Assembly: GCA_963842355.1 (NCBI GenBank)
Contig: CAWJGC010000011.1
Location: 310,001-374,000 of the forward strand
DNA from: JASHPR01 sp963842355
GTDB taxonomy: Bacteria; Actinomycetota; Actinomycetes; Streptosporangiales; Streptosporangiaceae
Direction: 5' to 3'
Length of the DNA stretch: 64,000 bases
The position numbers were made by a program, and so were the translations under genes. Below are positions 1 to 9,055 of the stretch, in pieces; position 1 is the stretch's first letter; each line of letters starts with the position of its first letter. A model generated the notes under the pieces. It had not been told where the DNA came from. It searched no databases and saw only the letters and a program-made list of their open reading frames with translations.

Positions 1-246
1 GAACCCGCCCGGCTGCGCCGCCCCCGGCTGCGGCGGCCCGCCGAACCCGCCCGGCTGCGGCGCCCCCGGCTGCGGCGGCGCGGCGTAACCCGGTGGTGGC
101 GGCTGCGCCCCGGGCGGCGTCGGGGGGAAGCCCCCCGGCAGCCCGGCCAGCCGGCTCCGGGCCATCGCGGCCAGTTCTTCGATCGAGTGCACGGCCGCGG
201 CGCTGCCGCACTGCGGGCACACCGCTCCTGCCTGCGGATTAGTCAC
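1..246 (-). CDS. Partial Pro/Gly-rich protein with N-terminal Cys pair
   Basis: Only the first 82 codons lie in the window; the gene runs off the left edge. The GTG start at 246 gives a protein that opens with a CPQCG motif (residues 10-14), which looks like half of a zinc-ribbon, then a short helix, then a low-complexity tail of repeated PPQPGAPQPGGF-type units. Such tails are common in actinomycete membrane or regulatory proteins that begin with a zinc-ribbon. No function is assigned. The repeats are visible in the DNA as near-identical blocks around 1-100. Confidence 0.5.
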   Translation of the reverse strand, partial: MTNPQAGAVCPQCGSAAAVHSIEELAAMARSRLAGLPGGFPPTPPGAQPPPPGYAAPPQPGAPQPGGFGGPPQPGAAQPGGF

Positions 247-377
247 CGCCCTATTGTGCGCTCCCGGCTGGCCCGCTGGGAAGATGCGGCGGGGTCCGAG
301 CGGCCGCCCAGGCGCGTGTTCCGGCCATCGCGCGACCTCCGGCAAACCCGGGCGACGGGCGTTCCCGGCGGAACGGG

Positions 378-764
378 TCACCGCTTGAGGAACTGGGACG
401 CGAGGCTCGGCGGCGCGCAGGCCAGCCAGCCGTCGGTCATCGCCTCCCGCAGGACCTTCCCGGACACTTTCCGCAGCTGGATGAGAACGGCGGAGTACCC
501 GTCGAAATGCGGAATCGTGAAGAAGGCCCGGGGCTGCGCCGCGAGCACGGCCTCCTTCTCGCCGAGATCCTCGACGCGGACCGCGAGAATGGGCCCGTCG
601 GGCGGGGCTTCGTCGCCGAACCGCTTCAGGTCGGCCTTGCCGAACGGCCGTTCCCAGGCGAAAGCCTTGCCCGCGACGTACCACGTGCGGTTGCCGTGTC
701 GCTCGGCCTCGGTGACCTCGGGCAACTCCGAGGCCATCCGGGCTACGTCGTCGAAGGTCGCCAC
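378..764 (-). CDS. MmcQ/YjbR family protein
   Basis: A 128-residue protein of the MmcQ/YjbR family (small proteins with a CyaY-like fold, often called DNA-binding on fold grounds only). Family features seen: N-terminal ATFDDVARMASELPEV helix, the RTWYVAGKAFAWERPF strand pair near residues 26-40, and the C-terminal end with LREAMTDGWLACAPPSLASQFL. The GTG start at 764 fits the usual length; the longer upstream reading has Arg-rich non-family sequence. It stands alone, downstream of the methyltransferase gene. The true role is unknown. Confidence 0.75.
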   Translation of the reverse strand: MATFDDVARMASELPEVTEAERHGNRTWYVAGKAFAWERPFGKADLKRFGDEAPPDGPILAVRVEDLGEKEAVLAAQPRAFFTIPHFDGYSAVLIQLRKVSGKVLREAMTDGWLACAPPSLASQFLKR

Positions 765-915
765 CCCTCGTACCGTACCGCTCGGGGACAAGACGGCGGC
801 CAGCGTGTCAGCATCCGGGGCACGGCAGCGGAGGTCATCGAGGCACCGGGCCCCGATTGCCACGTGACCAGGGCGGCGGGACCAGGCTGACCGCCGGTCC
901 GGTCTGGCCGGGAGC

Positions 916-1674
916 TCAGGTGCGGCAGGCCGCCGTCCAGGCCACGGCGCTGATCTCGCCCGGACCCGGGCCCAGCAGGCGCCGGCAGTGGTCGCGCAGC
1001 AGATCACGGCGCTCCGGGGTCAGCGAAGCGACGTAGGCTCCGGCCGGGCCGACGCCGAGCGTGAACGGCTCCCACCACTGGTCGAACGTCGCGTACCCGG
1101 CGCGGACGGCCAGGGTGCCGGACTGCGCCGCCGGGAGCCCGGCCCGCGCGAAGAGCCGGTCCAGGTCACCTGCGCGGACCCCGGCCAGGCCCGACTCGTC
1201 GTCGGCCGCCGGGTCCAGCTCGCGCGCCGCCCGCCAGAACGCCGCCAGCGGGCCACGGCCGCCGCCGTGATCCCACACGCACGCGGCGACCACCCCGCCG
1301 GGCCGGGTCACCCGGCCCATCTCGCGCAGGCCCGCAACCGGGTCGGCCATGAAATGAACGACGAGCTGGGCCAGGGTGACGTCGAACACGTCGCCGGGGA
1401 ACGGCAGCTGCTCGGCCGCCGCCCGCCGGACATCCACTGCCGGCAGCCGCTGCGCCACCGCCGCGGCGAACGACGCCGACGGCTCCACCGCGCAGACCGC
1501 GCCCGCGCCCAGCCGGCGGACCAGCTCGGCCGTCAGCGCCCCGGGGCCGCACCCGACGTCCAGCGCCCGCTGCCCGCGGCGGACCTCAGCCAGGTCGGCG
1601 AACCGCGCCGCCAGCGGCTCGGAGAACCGGCCCATGAAACGCAGGTAGTCGTCCGCGCTGACGTCGAAGCTCAC
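916..1674 (-). CDS. SAM-dependent class I methyltransferase
   Basis: A 252-residue methyltransferase of the UbiE/Methyltransf_11 type. Motif I is ALDVGCGPG at residues 37-45; an acidic post-I region (AVEPSASF) and the motif IV/V stretch LAQLVVHFMADPVAGLREM follow, then RPGG. The GTG start overlaps the stop of the upstream Rieske gene in a GTGA junction (1671-1674), so translation is probably coupled. Last gene of the leftward permease-decarboxylase-oxygenase unit. The substrate is not evident; a hydroxylated aromatic product of the oxygenase is a reasonable guess. Confidence 0.8.
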   Translation of the reverse strand: MSFDVSADDYLRFMGRFSEPLAARFADLAEVRRGQRALDVGCGPGALTAELVRRLGAGAVCAVEPSASFAAAVAQRLPAVDVRRAAAEQLPFPGDVFDVTLAQLVVHFMADPVAGLREMGRVTRPGGVVAACVWDHGGGRGPLAAFWRAARELDPAADDESGLAGVRAGDLDRLFARAGLPAAQSGTLAVRAGYATFDQWWEPFTLGVGPAGAYVASLTPERRDLLRDHCRRLLGPGPGEISAVAWTAACRT

Positions 1675-2738
1675 GCACGCGAACCTACCGCGCCGGCGGC
1701 GAGGCCGTTCTCGCGCATCGCCTTGCGGTAGGTCACCGCCACCGCGTCGAACTTGAGGTGAAGCTCGGCGGCGAGGTCGAACGGGACCCGCTCGGGCCGC
1801 TGCGACTCGACCACCACCTGGTCCTGGCCGAATATGGTGTCCTCGAACTCCTGCAGGACGCGGTCGCTCTGGTCGAGGTGGTAGTTCCGCCCGATGACCA
1901 CGTACCCGGTGCACCGGTCCGCGGAGACGGGCTGGGAAGCGAAGAAGTACACCATCCCGCGCTGGCCGCCCCAGCCGAGCCGCAGCACGATCGTGTAGGG
2001 CAGGTGCAGTTCGTAGCGGCTGTGCCGTTCCGGCGGCCCGGCCTGCTCGTTGCCGAAGACCGGGAAGTCGTCGGGGTTGGCGGCTTCCGGCCGGACGATC
2101 TCGTAGCGCAGCACGTGTCCGTCGGCGCGGACCTGGTGCCGTGGCACGACCGGCCGGCCGGGATCGCCGAGCAGGCCGGGGTGGACCCACGGGAAGTGCC
2201 CGAAGTCGGTGAAGTTCTCGACCTGGCGGGCCGCGTCGCACCGCCACCGGTACGGGCCGGCCGACAGGGTGGCCCAGGCTCCGTTCTCCAGTTCCGGGAC
2301 CTCGGGCAGCGGCCAGCGCGGCGGCTCGAGCGCCACCCAGACCAGCCCGTACCGTTCCTGGCACCGGAACGCCGGGATCCGGGCCTTGGCCGGCACCCGG
2401 GAGGGGTCGTCGAGCTGCGGGATGGCCGCGCAGCGCCCGTCGGCCCGGTAGCGCCAGCCGTGATACGGGCAGACGAGCTCGTCGCCGCTGACCCAGCCCA
2501 GCGACAGAGCGGTGCCGCGGTGCACGCACAGATCCAGGTTCGCCCGCGGCTGGCGATCCCGGCCGCGCCACAACACCAGCGGCTCGCCCAGCAGGCCGGC
2601 GGCGACGGGACGGTCGTCGAGCTCGCGGCCGGACGCCACGGGATGCCAGCATGCCCGCAACGCAGGAAGATCGGCGAATACCCCCGGCCCGCTCGCGTGT
2701 CCCGTGCCGCCCAACCGGGCCTCCTGCCTGTTCACCAT
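1671..2738 (-). CDS. Rieske-type aromatic ring-hydroxylating oxygenase
   Basis: A 355-residue oxygenase large subunit. The Rieske [2Fe-2S] ligands are C71-x-H73 (CVHRG) and C90-x2-H93 (CPYHGW). The mononuclear iron site reads N175, D178, H181, H186 (ENFTDFGHFPWVH). The architecture matches single-component-type terminal oxygenases (VanA-like demethylases and related hydroxylases) that need separate reductase and ferredoxin partners; none is encoded nearby. ATG start at 2738 with GGAA upstream; 28 bp after the decarboxylase stop. Likely hydroxylates or O-demethylates an aromatic or heterocyclic intermediate (inference). Confidence 0.88.
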   Translation of the reverse strand: MVNRQEARLGGTGHASGPGVFADLPALRACWHPVASGRELDDRPVAAGLLGEPLVLWRGRDRQPRANLDLCVHRGTALSLGWVSGDELVCPYHGWRYRADGRCAAIPQLDDPSRVPAKARIPAFRCQERYGLVWVALEPPRWPLPEVPELENGAWATLSAGPYRWRCDAARQVENFTDFGHFPWVHPGLLGDPGRPVVPRHQVRADGHVLRYEIVRPEAANPDDFPVFGNEQAGPPERHSRYELHLPYTIVLRLGWGGQRGMVYFFASQPVSADRCTGYVVIGRNYHLDQSDRVLQEFEDTIFGQDQVVVESQRPERVPFDLAAELHLKFDAVAVTYRKAMRENGLAAGAVGSRA

Positions 2739-2766
2739 GATTCCATCATCGGACCTGGGGGAACGC

Positions 2767-4343
2767 TCACCCCAGCAGTTCGGGCACGGCGGGATGGACC
2801 GCCACGTGCAGGACGTGCGGCCGGTCGTCGGCCAGGGCCGCGGCGAGCGCCCCGCGCAGCCGGGCGGGATCGGCCACGCTGGAGGCGCGGCAGCCGAAAC
2901 CCCGCGCGAGGGCCGGGAAGTCCAGCCCGCCCAGCTCGAGGCCCGGCACCGGGCCGATGCCGGCGAACTTCGCGAACGAGGCCAGGATCCCGTACGAGCC
3001 GTTTCCGACGATCACCACGGTGACCGCCAGCCCGTGTTGAGCCGCCGTCCAGAGGGCCTGAACGGAATACAGCGCCGACCCGTCCCCGACCAGGCACACC
3101 ACCGGACGCCGCGGATCGGCCAGCTTGACGCCCACCGCGGCCGGCAGCGCGAACCCGAGTCCCCCGCTGGCGCTGGCGTAGAAGCAGGCCGGCTGGCGGA
3201 TGCGCACGTAGCGGCGCATCTCGGCCCGGTTGGACGGGGACTCCTCGACCAGGACCGCGTCTGCCGGCAGGAGCTCGCCGAGGGTCTGCATGAGAAAGGC
3301 CGGGCTGATCGGCGCGGTCGCCGCGGCGCGCGGCGGCGGGGGCCGGGCGGGCGGCGCGGCCCGCGGCGGCTGCGGCGGGAGGCACGCCAGCAACTGGCCG
3401 AGGACGAGGCCGACGTCAGCGACGACGCTCACGCCCGCCGGCGCCCGAGCCGCCTCCGCCAGGTCATCGGTGACCAGGACGAGTTCCGCCGGCCGTTCCC
3501 GTTCAGGCTCGTAGGCCAGAACGGCGAAAACCGGCGCGCCTGCCACCAGGATCAGGTCGTGCCCGGCGAGCTGGCGGGCCAGGCGGGCCGCTGCGGGCGC
3601 CAGGTGCCCGGCGAACAGGGCGTGATCCTCGGGGAAGCCGGCCCGCGGCGACTGGGGCGCGGCCCAGACCGGCGCCGCGAGCCGCTCGGCGGCCGCCACG
3701 ATCTGCGGCCAGGCGCCGGACCGGTCGACGCCCTCCCCGGCGACGACGGCCGGGCGGGCGGCCGACGTCAGCCGCGCGGCCAGCCGCTCGACGTCGGCCG
3801 GGTCGGCGCCCTGGCGCCGGGAGACCTCGCGCCTGCCCGGGGGCGGGGCGGGCGCGTCCCAGTCGTCCATGGGCACCGAGACGAACGTGGGGCCGGCGGC
3901 TGGTGCACCGCCTGGGCCCAGGCCCGGTGGATGGCGGCCGGGACGTCGCCGGGTGACGCCGGCTCGATCGCCCACTTGACGTAGGGCCGGACGAGCTCCA
4001 CCGAGCGCGCGAACAGGTAGGGCTCGATCGCCAGGTGGCGCCGGTCCTGCTGGCCGGACATGATCACCAGCGGGGCGCGGTTGTGGTAGGCGTTCACCAC
4101 CGCGCCCATGGCCTGGCCCGGGCCGGACGCGCTGTGCAGCGACACGAACGCCGCCTGCCCGCCGGCCTGGGCGAAGCCGTCGGCCATGCCGACCACGGCC
4201 GCCTCGCTCAGCCCGAGGACGTAGCGGAAGTCGGCCGGGAAATCGCGCAGGAACGGCAGCTCGGTGGAGCCCGGGTTGCCGAACACGGTCGACATCCCCA
4301 GGTCGCGGAGCAGATCGTGGACGACCGCGCGGACGCTCTGCAC
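2767..4343 (-). CDS. mdlC: ThDP-dependent 2-oxoacid decarboxylase, benzoylformate decarboxylase-like, frameshifted
   Basis: Two overlapping reading frames make one protein of about 525 residues if a single base is restored near 3893 (GGCC where GGCCC would keep the frame, giving HQPPGPTFVSVP). From the GTG start at 4343, Ser26, Glu47 and His70 fall at the numbers known for Pseudomonas putida benzoylformate decarboxylase. The ThDP motif GDGS...NGSYG is intact. Two differences matter: the site equivalent to catalytic His281 looks like Leu (VFAVLAY), and Ala460 is Ile (SYGILASF), a change associated with aliphatic 2-oxoacids. So the substrate may not be benzoylformate. The start is 9 bp after the permease stop. 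The break could be a sequencing error. Confidence 0.8.
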
Positions 4344-4352
4344 CCGCAGCGG

Positions 4353-5816
4353 CTACCCGTCGACGAGCCCGACGTCGCCCTCGGGGTCGATCTCGTGGAT
4401 CTGCTCCTCGGCGATGCGGTGCTCGGTCTCCACGTCGAGGTTGCGGCACAGGATCCAGTACAGGCCCGCCGCGACCGGGAACCCGATGAACGGGGAGATG
4501 TCACCGCCGAGCGACTTCGCCGCGACGCCGGTGTACAAGCTCGTGTCCATGAACGGGATCATCGCCGCGAACCCGACCCAGTAGGCGGTCAGCCCGCGCC
4601 AGCCCCACCGGTGGTACATCCCGTTCGGCTTGAAGATCTCCTTGATCGCGTAGTTCCCCTTGCGGACGAAGAAGAAGTCGACCAGGTTGACCGCGGTCCA
4701 CGGGATCATGAAGTACAGGATGATGGTCAGGAACGACGAGAAGTCGGTCAGGAACGACCCCGGGATCGTCAGCGACAGCACCGTGCCGACCACCGCGATG
4801 AACGTGATCGCGAGCAGCCGGGCGGTCCGGGTCACCTTGAGCGGCCGGATCGAGTCGATCGTGGTCAGCGCGGACAGCCCGCCGCTGTACATGTTCATGC
4901 CGATGACCGCGATCAGGCCCGGGTACGAGCACAACAGCACGATGAATCCCCAGCCGTGGAACCACTCGTTGCCGGCCGTGTGGATCGCCGTGACCGGCGC
5001 GGTGATCTTCGGGAACGCGTACGCCAGGAACGCCCCGAGCCCGGCCAGCCATACCGCCCCGATCCCCGACCCGATGTAGGTCCACCAGAACGTGGACGAC
5101 GTGGAGGAGCGGCGCGGCAGGTAGCGGGAGTACTCCGAGACATAGGGCGCCCAGGTGAGCTGGTAGCTCAGCACGGCTCCCAGCTCCAGCAGGAACGGCC
5201 CGCCCTTGAACGCGCCCATGGAGTAAAACCCGGCCGGCAGGTGGACGGCCACCAGGATGCCGATGGCGAACAGCACGTACACGGCGATGAACAAGACGCT
5301 GGCCCACTGGCAGAACAGGTGGATCAGCCGGTAGCCGACGACGGCCCAGGCGAACGCGACCGCGCAGATGATGATGGTGGACAGGGTCGTGTTGACGTTC
5401 AGGGTCTGCTGGACGGTCGCTCCGGCCAGCTCCGAGTTGAACACGTTGAAGCCGAGGAACAGCAGCACGGCCACCACGACGGGCAAGATCGCCCCGTAGT
5501 AGCCGAACTGCGGCCGCGACTGGATCATCTGCGGCAGGCCCAGCTTGGGGCCCTGCGTCGAGTGGAACGCCATGAACAGCGTCCCGATGATCGCGCCGAG
5601 CACGATGGCGGTCAGCGACCAGCCGAAGCCGAGGCCGCCGGCGACGCCGAACGCGCCGATGGCCAGGGTGGCAAGCTGAGCGTTGCCGGCGAACCACAGC
5701 GGGCCCAGGCTCCAGACCTTGCCGTGGCGCTCGCTGGTCGGGACGTAGTCGATCGACCGGGTCTCCACGCCAGCGGGAGACGGGGGTGTCGCGGTGCCTT
5801 CTACGGTTACATCCAT
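4353..5816 (-). CDS. NCS1 family nucleobase/hydantoin-type permease
   Basis: A 487-residue membrane protein with about 12 hydrophobic segments. The N-terminal signature RSIDYVPTSERHGKVW followed by LWFAGNAQLATLAIGAFG is typical of nucleobase:cation symporter-1 proteins (purine, cytosine, allantoin, hydantoin uptake). First gene of the leftward unit, translated from an ATG at 5816; the decarboxylase follows 9 bp after its stop. As the only transporter in the island it probably imports the pathway substrate, which fits an N-heterocycle better than a simple aromatic acid (inference). Its promoter region contains the TGGCA-N5-TGCCA sites. Confidence 0.88.
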   Translation of the reverse strand: MDVTVEGTATPPSPAGVETRSIDYVPTSERHGKVWSLGPLWFAGNAQLATLAIGAFGVAGGLGFGWSLTAIVLGAIIGTLFMAFHSTQGPKLGLPQMIQSRPQFGYYGAILPVVVAVLLFLGFNVFNSELAGATVQQTLNVNTTLSTIIICAVAFAWAVVGYRLIHLFCQWASVLFIAVYVLFAIGILVAVHLPAGFYSMGAFKGGPFLLELGAVLSYQLTWAPYVSEYSRYLPRRSSTSSTFWWTYIGSGIGAVWLAGLGAFLAYAFPKITAPVTAIHTAGNEWFHGWGFIVLLCSYPGLIAVIGMNMYSGGLSALTTIDSIRPLKVTRTARLLAITFIAVVGTVLSLTIPGSFLTDFSSFLTIILYFMIPWTAVNLVDFFFVRKGNYAIKEIFKPNGMYHRWGWRGLTAYWVGFAAMIPFMDTSLYTGVAAKSLGGDISPFIGFPVAAGLYWILCRNLDVETEHRIAEEQIHEIDPEGDVGLVDG

Positions 5817-5951
5817 GCTGACCCCTGGTCCCTCTTTCGGCTCGCTGGCCTGCGGTTACGGGACTGGCACTGGGGGAAGAGGCCACGGCGACGGGACGCG
5901 CGTCCCCCCTCAAGTTATGTTTAGCGTAGGGGTCGGGTACGTCACTGTCGC

Positions 5952-5999
5952 TGGCAAGAGCTGCCAAATATCGGACAAGCCGCTTGTCGGCACCTGCCA
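5952..5999. promoter_or_regulatory. Two-site operator in divergent promoter (candidate PucR site)
   Basis: In the 267-bp gap between the divergent permease and dehydrogenase genes, a perfect TGGCA-AGAGC-TGCCA lies at 5952-5966 and a weaker TGTCG-GCACC-TGCCA at 5985-5999. The two are offset by 33 bp, about three helical turns, with an 18-bp spacer. A separate palindrome GACAAG-CCG-CTTGTC sits in between at 5974-5988. A -10-like TATCTT (6009-6014) lies just downstream for the rightward gene, and an AT-rich stretch around 5911-5930 could serve the leftward one. The same layout recurs at 17894-17941. Confidence 0.55.
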
Positions 6000-6083
6000 G
6001 TGAAATGTTATCTTCTCGTACCACAGAATGAGATCATGGCGTCGGCCGGCGCGGCGCTGCCCGCACGCCGGAAAGGAGGCGCC

Positions 6084-7136
6084 GTGAAGGCTGCCCGGCT
6101 GGTCAAGCTGCGCGCCCCGCTGGAGCTGGCCGACCTGCCCGATCCCGCTCCCGCGCCGGACGAGGTGGTCGTCCAGGTCGACGCGGAAGGGATCTGCCGG
6201 ACCGACTGGCACGTCTGGAACGGTGACTGGGGCTGGGTGGGCATGACGCCCGACCTGCCGCTGGTCCTCGGGCACGAACTGGGCGGGACGGTCGTGGCCG
6301 TCGGGGCCGGCGTGCGGCGGGTGGCGGTGGGCGACCGGGTCACGGTGCCGTTCCACGAGGCCTGCGGGACGTGCCGGTACTGCCTGGTCGGGCGGTCCAA
6401 CCTGTGCGATCGGCTGCAGTTCATCGGGCTCACCCACGACGGCGGGTACGCGCAGTTCGCGGCCATCCGCAACGCCGACTTCAACGTCGTGCCCCTGCCG
6501 GAGTCCGTCGACGCGCTCTCGGCCGCGGCCATCGGCTGCCGCTACATGACCGCGTTCCACGCGGTGGTGCACCGCGGGGCGCTGCGGGCCGGGCAGTGGG
6601 TCGTCGTCCACGGCGCGGGCGGGGTCGGCCTGTCGGCGGTCCAGATCGCGGCCGCGGCCGGCGGCCGCGTGATCGCGGTGGACCTCACGCCCGCCAAGCT
6701 GGCCAAGGCGCGCGACGAGGGCGCCGAGCACACGGTCGACGCCTCGTCGCAGGACGTCGTGGAAGCCGTGCGCGCGATCACCGGCGGCGGCGCGCACCTG
6801 GCGATCGGCGGGATCGGGGTCGCCGCGCTGGTCAACAACGCCGTGCTCTCGCTGCGCAAGGGCGGGCGGCTGGTCCAGGTCGGGCTGACCAGCCAGGCGG
6901 AGCAGGGGTACGTGCCGCTGGCCCTGGACCACCTCATCGAGAACGAGATCGAGATCGCGGGCAGCGTGGGCAACCCGCACGTGGCCTACCCCGAGTTGCT
7001 CGGCCTGGTCGAGCGCGGGGTGCTGCGGCCCAGGACGATCGTGGGCGAGACCGTGGCGCTGGAGCAGGCCGGCGACGTCATCGGCGCGATGGACGCCTAC
7101 GACACGCTCGGGTTCACGGTCATCACCAGGTTCTGA
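6084..7136 (+). CDS. Zinc-dependent alcohol dehydrogenase (MDR family)
   Basis: A 350-residue medium-chain dehydrogenase. Catalytic zinc ligands C38 and H64-E65 (GHELGG) are present, structural zinc ligands are C94, C97, C100 and C108 (CGTCRYCLVGRSNLC), and the nucleotide fold shows HGAGGVGLSAVQIA near residue 180. The GTG start at 6084 is chosen because AAAGGAGG stands 5 bp upstream; the longer reading from 6000 lacks family sequence. First gene of the rightward unit, 2 bp ahead of the hydrolase. Probably oxidises an alcohol or reduces an aldehyde produced by the decarboxylase (inference). Confidence 0.88.
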   Translation: MKAARLVKLRAPLELADLPDPAPAPDEVVVQVDAEGICRTDWHVWNGDWGWVGMTPDLPLVLGHELGGTVVAVGAGVRRVAVGDRVTVPFHEACGTCRYCLVGRSNLCDRLQFIGLTHDGGYAQFAAIRNADFNVVPLPESVDALSAAAIGCRYMTAFHAVVHRGALRAGQWVVVHGAGGVGLSAVQIAAAAGGRVIAVDLTPAKLAKARDEGAEHTVDASSQDVVEAVRAITGGGAHLAIGGIGVAALVNNAVLSLRKGGRLVQVGLTSQAEQGYVPLALDHLIENEIEIAGSVGNPHVAYPELLGLVERGVLRPRTIVGETVALEQAGDVIGAMDAYDTLGFTVITRF

Positions 7137-7138
7137 CC

Positions 7139-7864
7139 GTGCCCGAGACGTTCGTCCTGCTGCACGGCTCGTGGCACGGCGGCTGGGCCTGGGAGCCGGC
7201 CGCGTGGTGCCTGCGGGAACTTGGTCACGCCGCCTACGCGCCCACCTATCCCCGGCACTGGCCAGGGGCCAGCCGCGCCGGCGTCCGGCACGACGACTAC
7301 GTGGCCGCGGTGACCAGCTTCATCGAGGCCCGGGACCTGCGGAATGTTGTCCTGGTCGGGCACAGCTTCGGCGGCTCGGTGGTCAGCCGCGTGTCCCAGG
7401 TCATCCCCGGGCGGCTCAAGCGCCTGGTGTTCCACACCGCGTTCGTGGTCGAGGACGGCACCAGCGTCAACGACAACCTGGCGCCCGAGCAGACCGTCCT
7501 GTTCGGCCAGGCGGCCCGGGCCAGCCCCGACAACACCGTCGCGTGCCCCTGGGAGGTGTTCCGCGACCTGTTCATGCAGGACGCCACGGCGGAGGAGGCC
7601 AGGTCGGTGTGGGAGCGCCTGGTGCCGCAGCCGTTCCAGCCCTGGGCCGCCCGGCTCGACCTGGCCGAGTTCTACCGGGCCGGGCTGCCCCGCAGCTTCA
7701 TCGCGGTGCGCGACGACCGGGCCCTGCCCGCGGGCGCGTGGCATCCCGGCATGTCCCGCCGCCTCGGCACGTTCAAGCTGGTGGAGATGGGCGGCAGCCA
7801 CGAGGTCATGTTCACCCGCCCGGCCGAGCTGGCCCGCAAGCTGGTCGAGGCCAGCAACGATTAG
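7139..7864 (+). CDS. Alpha/beta hydrolase (esterase-like)
   Basis: A 241-residue alpha/beta hydrolase of the small plant-methylesterase/hydroxynitrile-lyase type. The oxyanion segment is HGSWHGGWAW (9-18), the nucleophile elbow GHSFGGS puts Ser at residue 76, and the catalytic His is in GGSHEVMFT near the C-terminus. The GTG start at 7139 follows the dehydrogenase stop by 2 bp, so the two are one unit. Family members hydrolyse methyl esters or cleave cyanohydrins; which applies here is not visible. Confidence 0.8.
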   Translation: MPETFVLLHGSWHGGWAWEPAAWCLRELGHAAYAPTYPRHWPGASRAGVRHDDYVAAVTSFIEARDLRNVVLVGHSFGGSVVSRVSQVIPGRLKRLVFHTAFVVEDGTSVNDNLAPEQTVLFGQAARASPDNTVACPWEVFRDLFMQDATAEEARSVWERLVPQPFQPWAARLDLAEFYRAGLPRSFIAVRDDRALPAGAWHPGMSRRLGTFKLVEMGGSHEVMFTRPAELARKLVEASND

Positions 7865-7913
7865 CGCGCCGGCCAGCCCCGGCGCCGGCCAGCGGCGGGC
7901 CAGCGAAGCCGGA

Positions 7914-7959
7914 TGAATGTGGCGTTGCTGTACAAAGAAGTACACCAGCTCCACATCCA
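7914..7959. repeat. 46-bp interrupted palindrome, copy 1
   Basis: Lies in the convergent gap between the hydrolase and DUF6282 genes. Pattern: outer arm TGAATGTG (7914-7921), four variable bases, inner arm TGCTGTAC (7926-7933), six-base centre, inner arm GTACACCA, four variable bases, outer arm CACATCCA ending at 7959. Two further copies of exactly the same length are at 26212 and 35683. This copy lacks the long flanking element seen around the others. Read as protein it gives MNVALLYKEVHQLHIH. Confidence 0.7.
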
Positions 7960-8052
7960 CGCCCATCCAGTGGCGCTCGGCGGCGGGCCGCCCCGCGCGC
8001 ACGCGCAGCGGCGGACGCGGAGCGACCGACGCTGGACGCAGGGCCGGAACGG

Positions 8053-9027
8053 TCAGCGCGGCCCGGTGCCGGCCGCGCAGGGGTCCTCGACCAGGCCCCG
8101 GGCCCAGGCCAGGTCCTCCGCGGAGGGCGCGAACTCCGCCTCGGCGTCGAGCAGGTCGAGTTGGTTGGCCGAGATCATCCGCTGCACGTCTTCCTGGGGA
8201 ATCCCCTTCTCGAACACGGTCTGGGCGAAGATGCGCAGCGCCTCCGACGGCAGCGGGTTGTGGCGCTGCCCGGTGTCGGAGACCAGCAGGCACCGGGACG
8301 CGCCGATCCTCCTGACGGATTCCGCGATCCGCTCGACCGGCGCGTAGGCCCAGGCCGGCGAGACCGTGCAGTAACCGAACTCGGGCATGGCGCCGAGCTT
8401 CGCGACCTCCACGAGCGCGTCCATGTCGAAGTTCGGCACCTTGAAGTAGGGGTGGGTGACCACGATCTTCTCCACGCCCACGTCCCGGGCCTCCCGTACG
8501 AGCGACACGATCTCCCGCGGCGACAGGTGGCAGGTGCCGAGGATCGCGCCGTACTGGGCCACGAGTTCGAGGACCTCCTTGACCTCCGCGCGCAGCTTTC
8601 CGTCGCTGTCGGTGACCCAGATGCCCTCGGCCCGGGTGCGTCCCCCGGCCTGGGCGTCGTAGCCCCCGGTCCCGCCGTGCACCTGGGCGTGATAGCCCGC
8701 GTCCACGGTGGGCATCCATACCTCCTTGCCGCCGAGGCGCAGCGCGGCCTCGACGGCCGCGGCGTTGATCCCGCCCACGTAGTAGTTCAGGACCACGCCT
8801 CCGAAGACCCGTATCCCGGGCATGACGCGCTGCACCAGGTAGGCCCGGGACACGGTGTTCTCGTGGTGGCACTTCAGCACGATGGCCTTCATCCCCGCGT
8901 CGCGCGCGGTCCGGACGATGTCGAAGTCATCGGCGAGCCGCGGGAACAGGTCCGGGTACGGATGGCAGTGCAGGTCGACCGCGCCGGTCATGTCGATGAG
9001 CGGTCCGTTGTACGTCCGCTGGACCAT
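8053..9027 (-). CDS. DUF6282 family metal-dependent hydrolase-like protein
   Basis: A 324-residue protein with a PHP/amidohydrolase-like metal signature: VDLHCHPYPDLFPR at residues 17-30, later LKCHHENT, TCHLSPRE, VTHPYFKVPNFD and a terminal SDTGQRHNPLP. This fits the DUF6282 family, thought to be TIM-barrel amidohydrolase relatives; no member is well characterised to my knowledge. Last gene of the nine-gene operon, starting 28 bp after the ammonia-lyase-like gene. It probably opens a ring amide or lactone, or removes an acyl group (inference). Confidence 0.72.
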   Translation of the reverse strand: MVQRTYNGPLIDMTGAVDLHCHPYPDLFPRLADDFDIVRTARDAGMKAIVLKCHHENTVSRAYLVQRVMPGIRVFGGVVLNYYVGGINAAAVEAALRLGGKEVWMPTVDAGYHAQVHGGTGGYDAQAGGRTRAEGIWVTDSDGKLRAEVKEVLELVAQYGAILGTCHLSPREIVSLVREARDVGVEKIVVTHPYFKVPNFDMDALVEVAKLGAMPEFGYCTVSPAWAYAPVERIAESVRRIGASRCLLVSDTGQRHNPLPSEALRIFAQTVFEKGIPQEDVQRMISANQLDLLDAEAEFAPSAEDLAWARGLVEDPCAAGTGPR

Positions 9028-9055
9028 AGGGGCATCCCTTCGTGTCGTGCGCTGA

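Noticed and set aside
4035..5924. Long plus-strand open frame opposite the permease and decarboxylase
   Set aside because: Its translation is Asp/Arg/Gln-rich without domains; the minus strand has clear NCS1 and ThDP-enzyme motifs. It is a codon-bias shadow.
2767..7864. A classical mandelate pathway
   Set aside because: Only the decarboxylase and a generic alcohol dehydrogenase fit. No mandelate racemase, mandelate dehydrogenase or benzaldehyde dehydrogenase is present and the decarboxylase active site differs.
7914..7959. A rho-independent terminator between convergent genes
   Set aside because: No T-run, and the same palindrome occurs between co-directional genes inside larger repeats.
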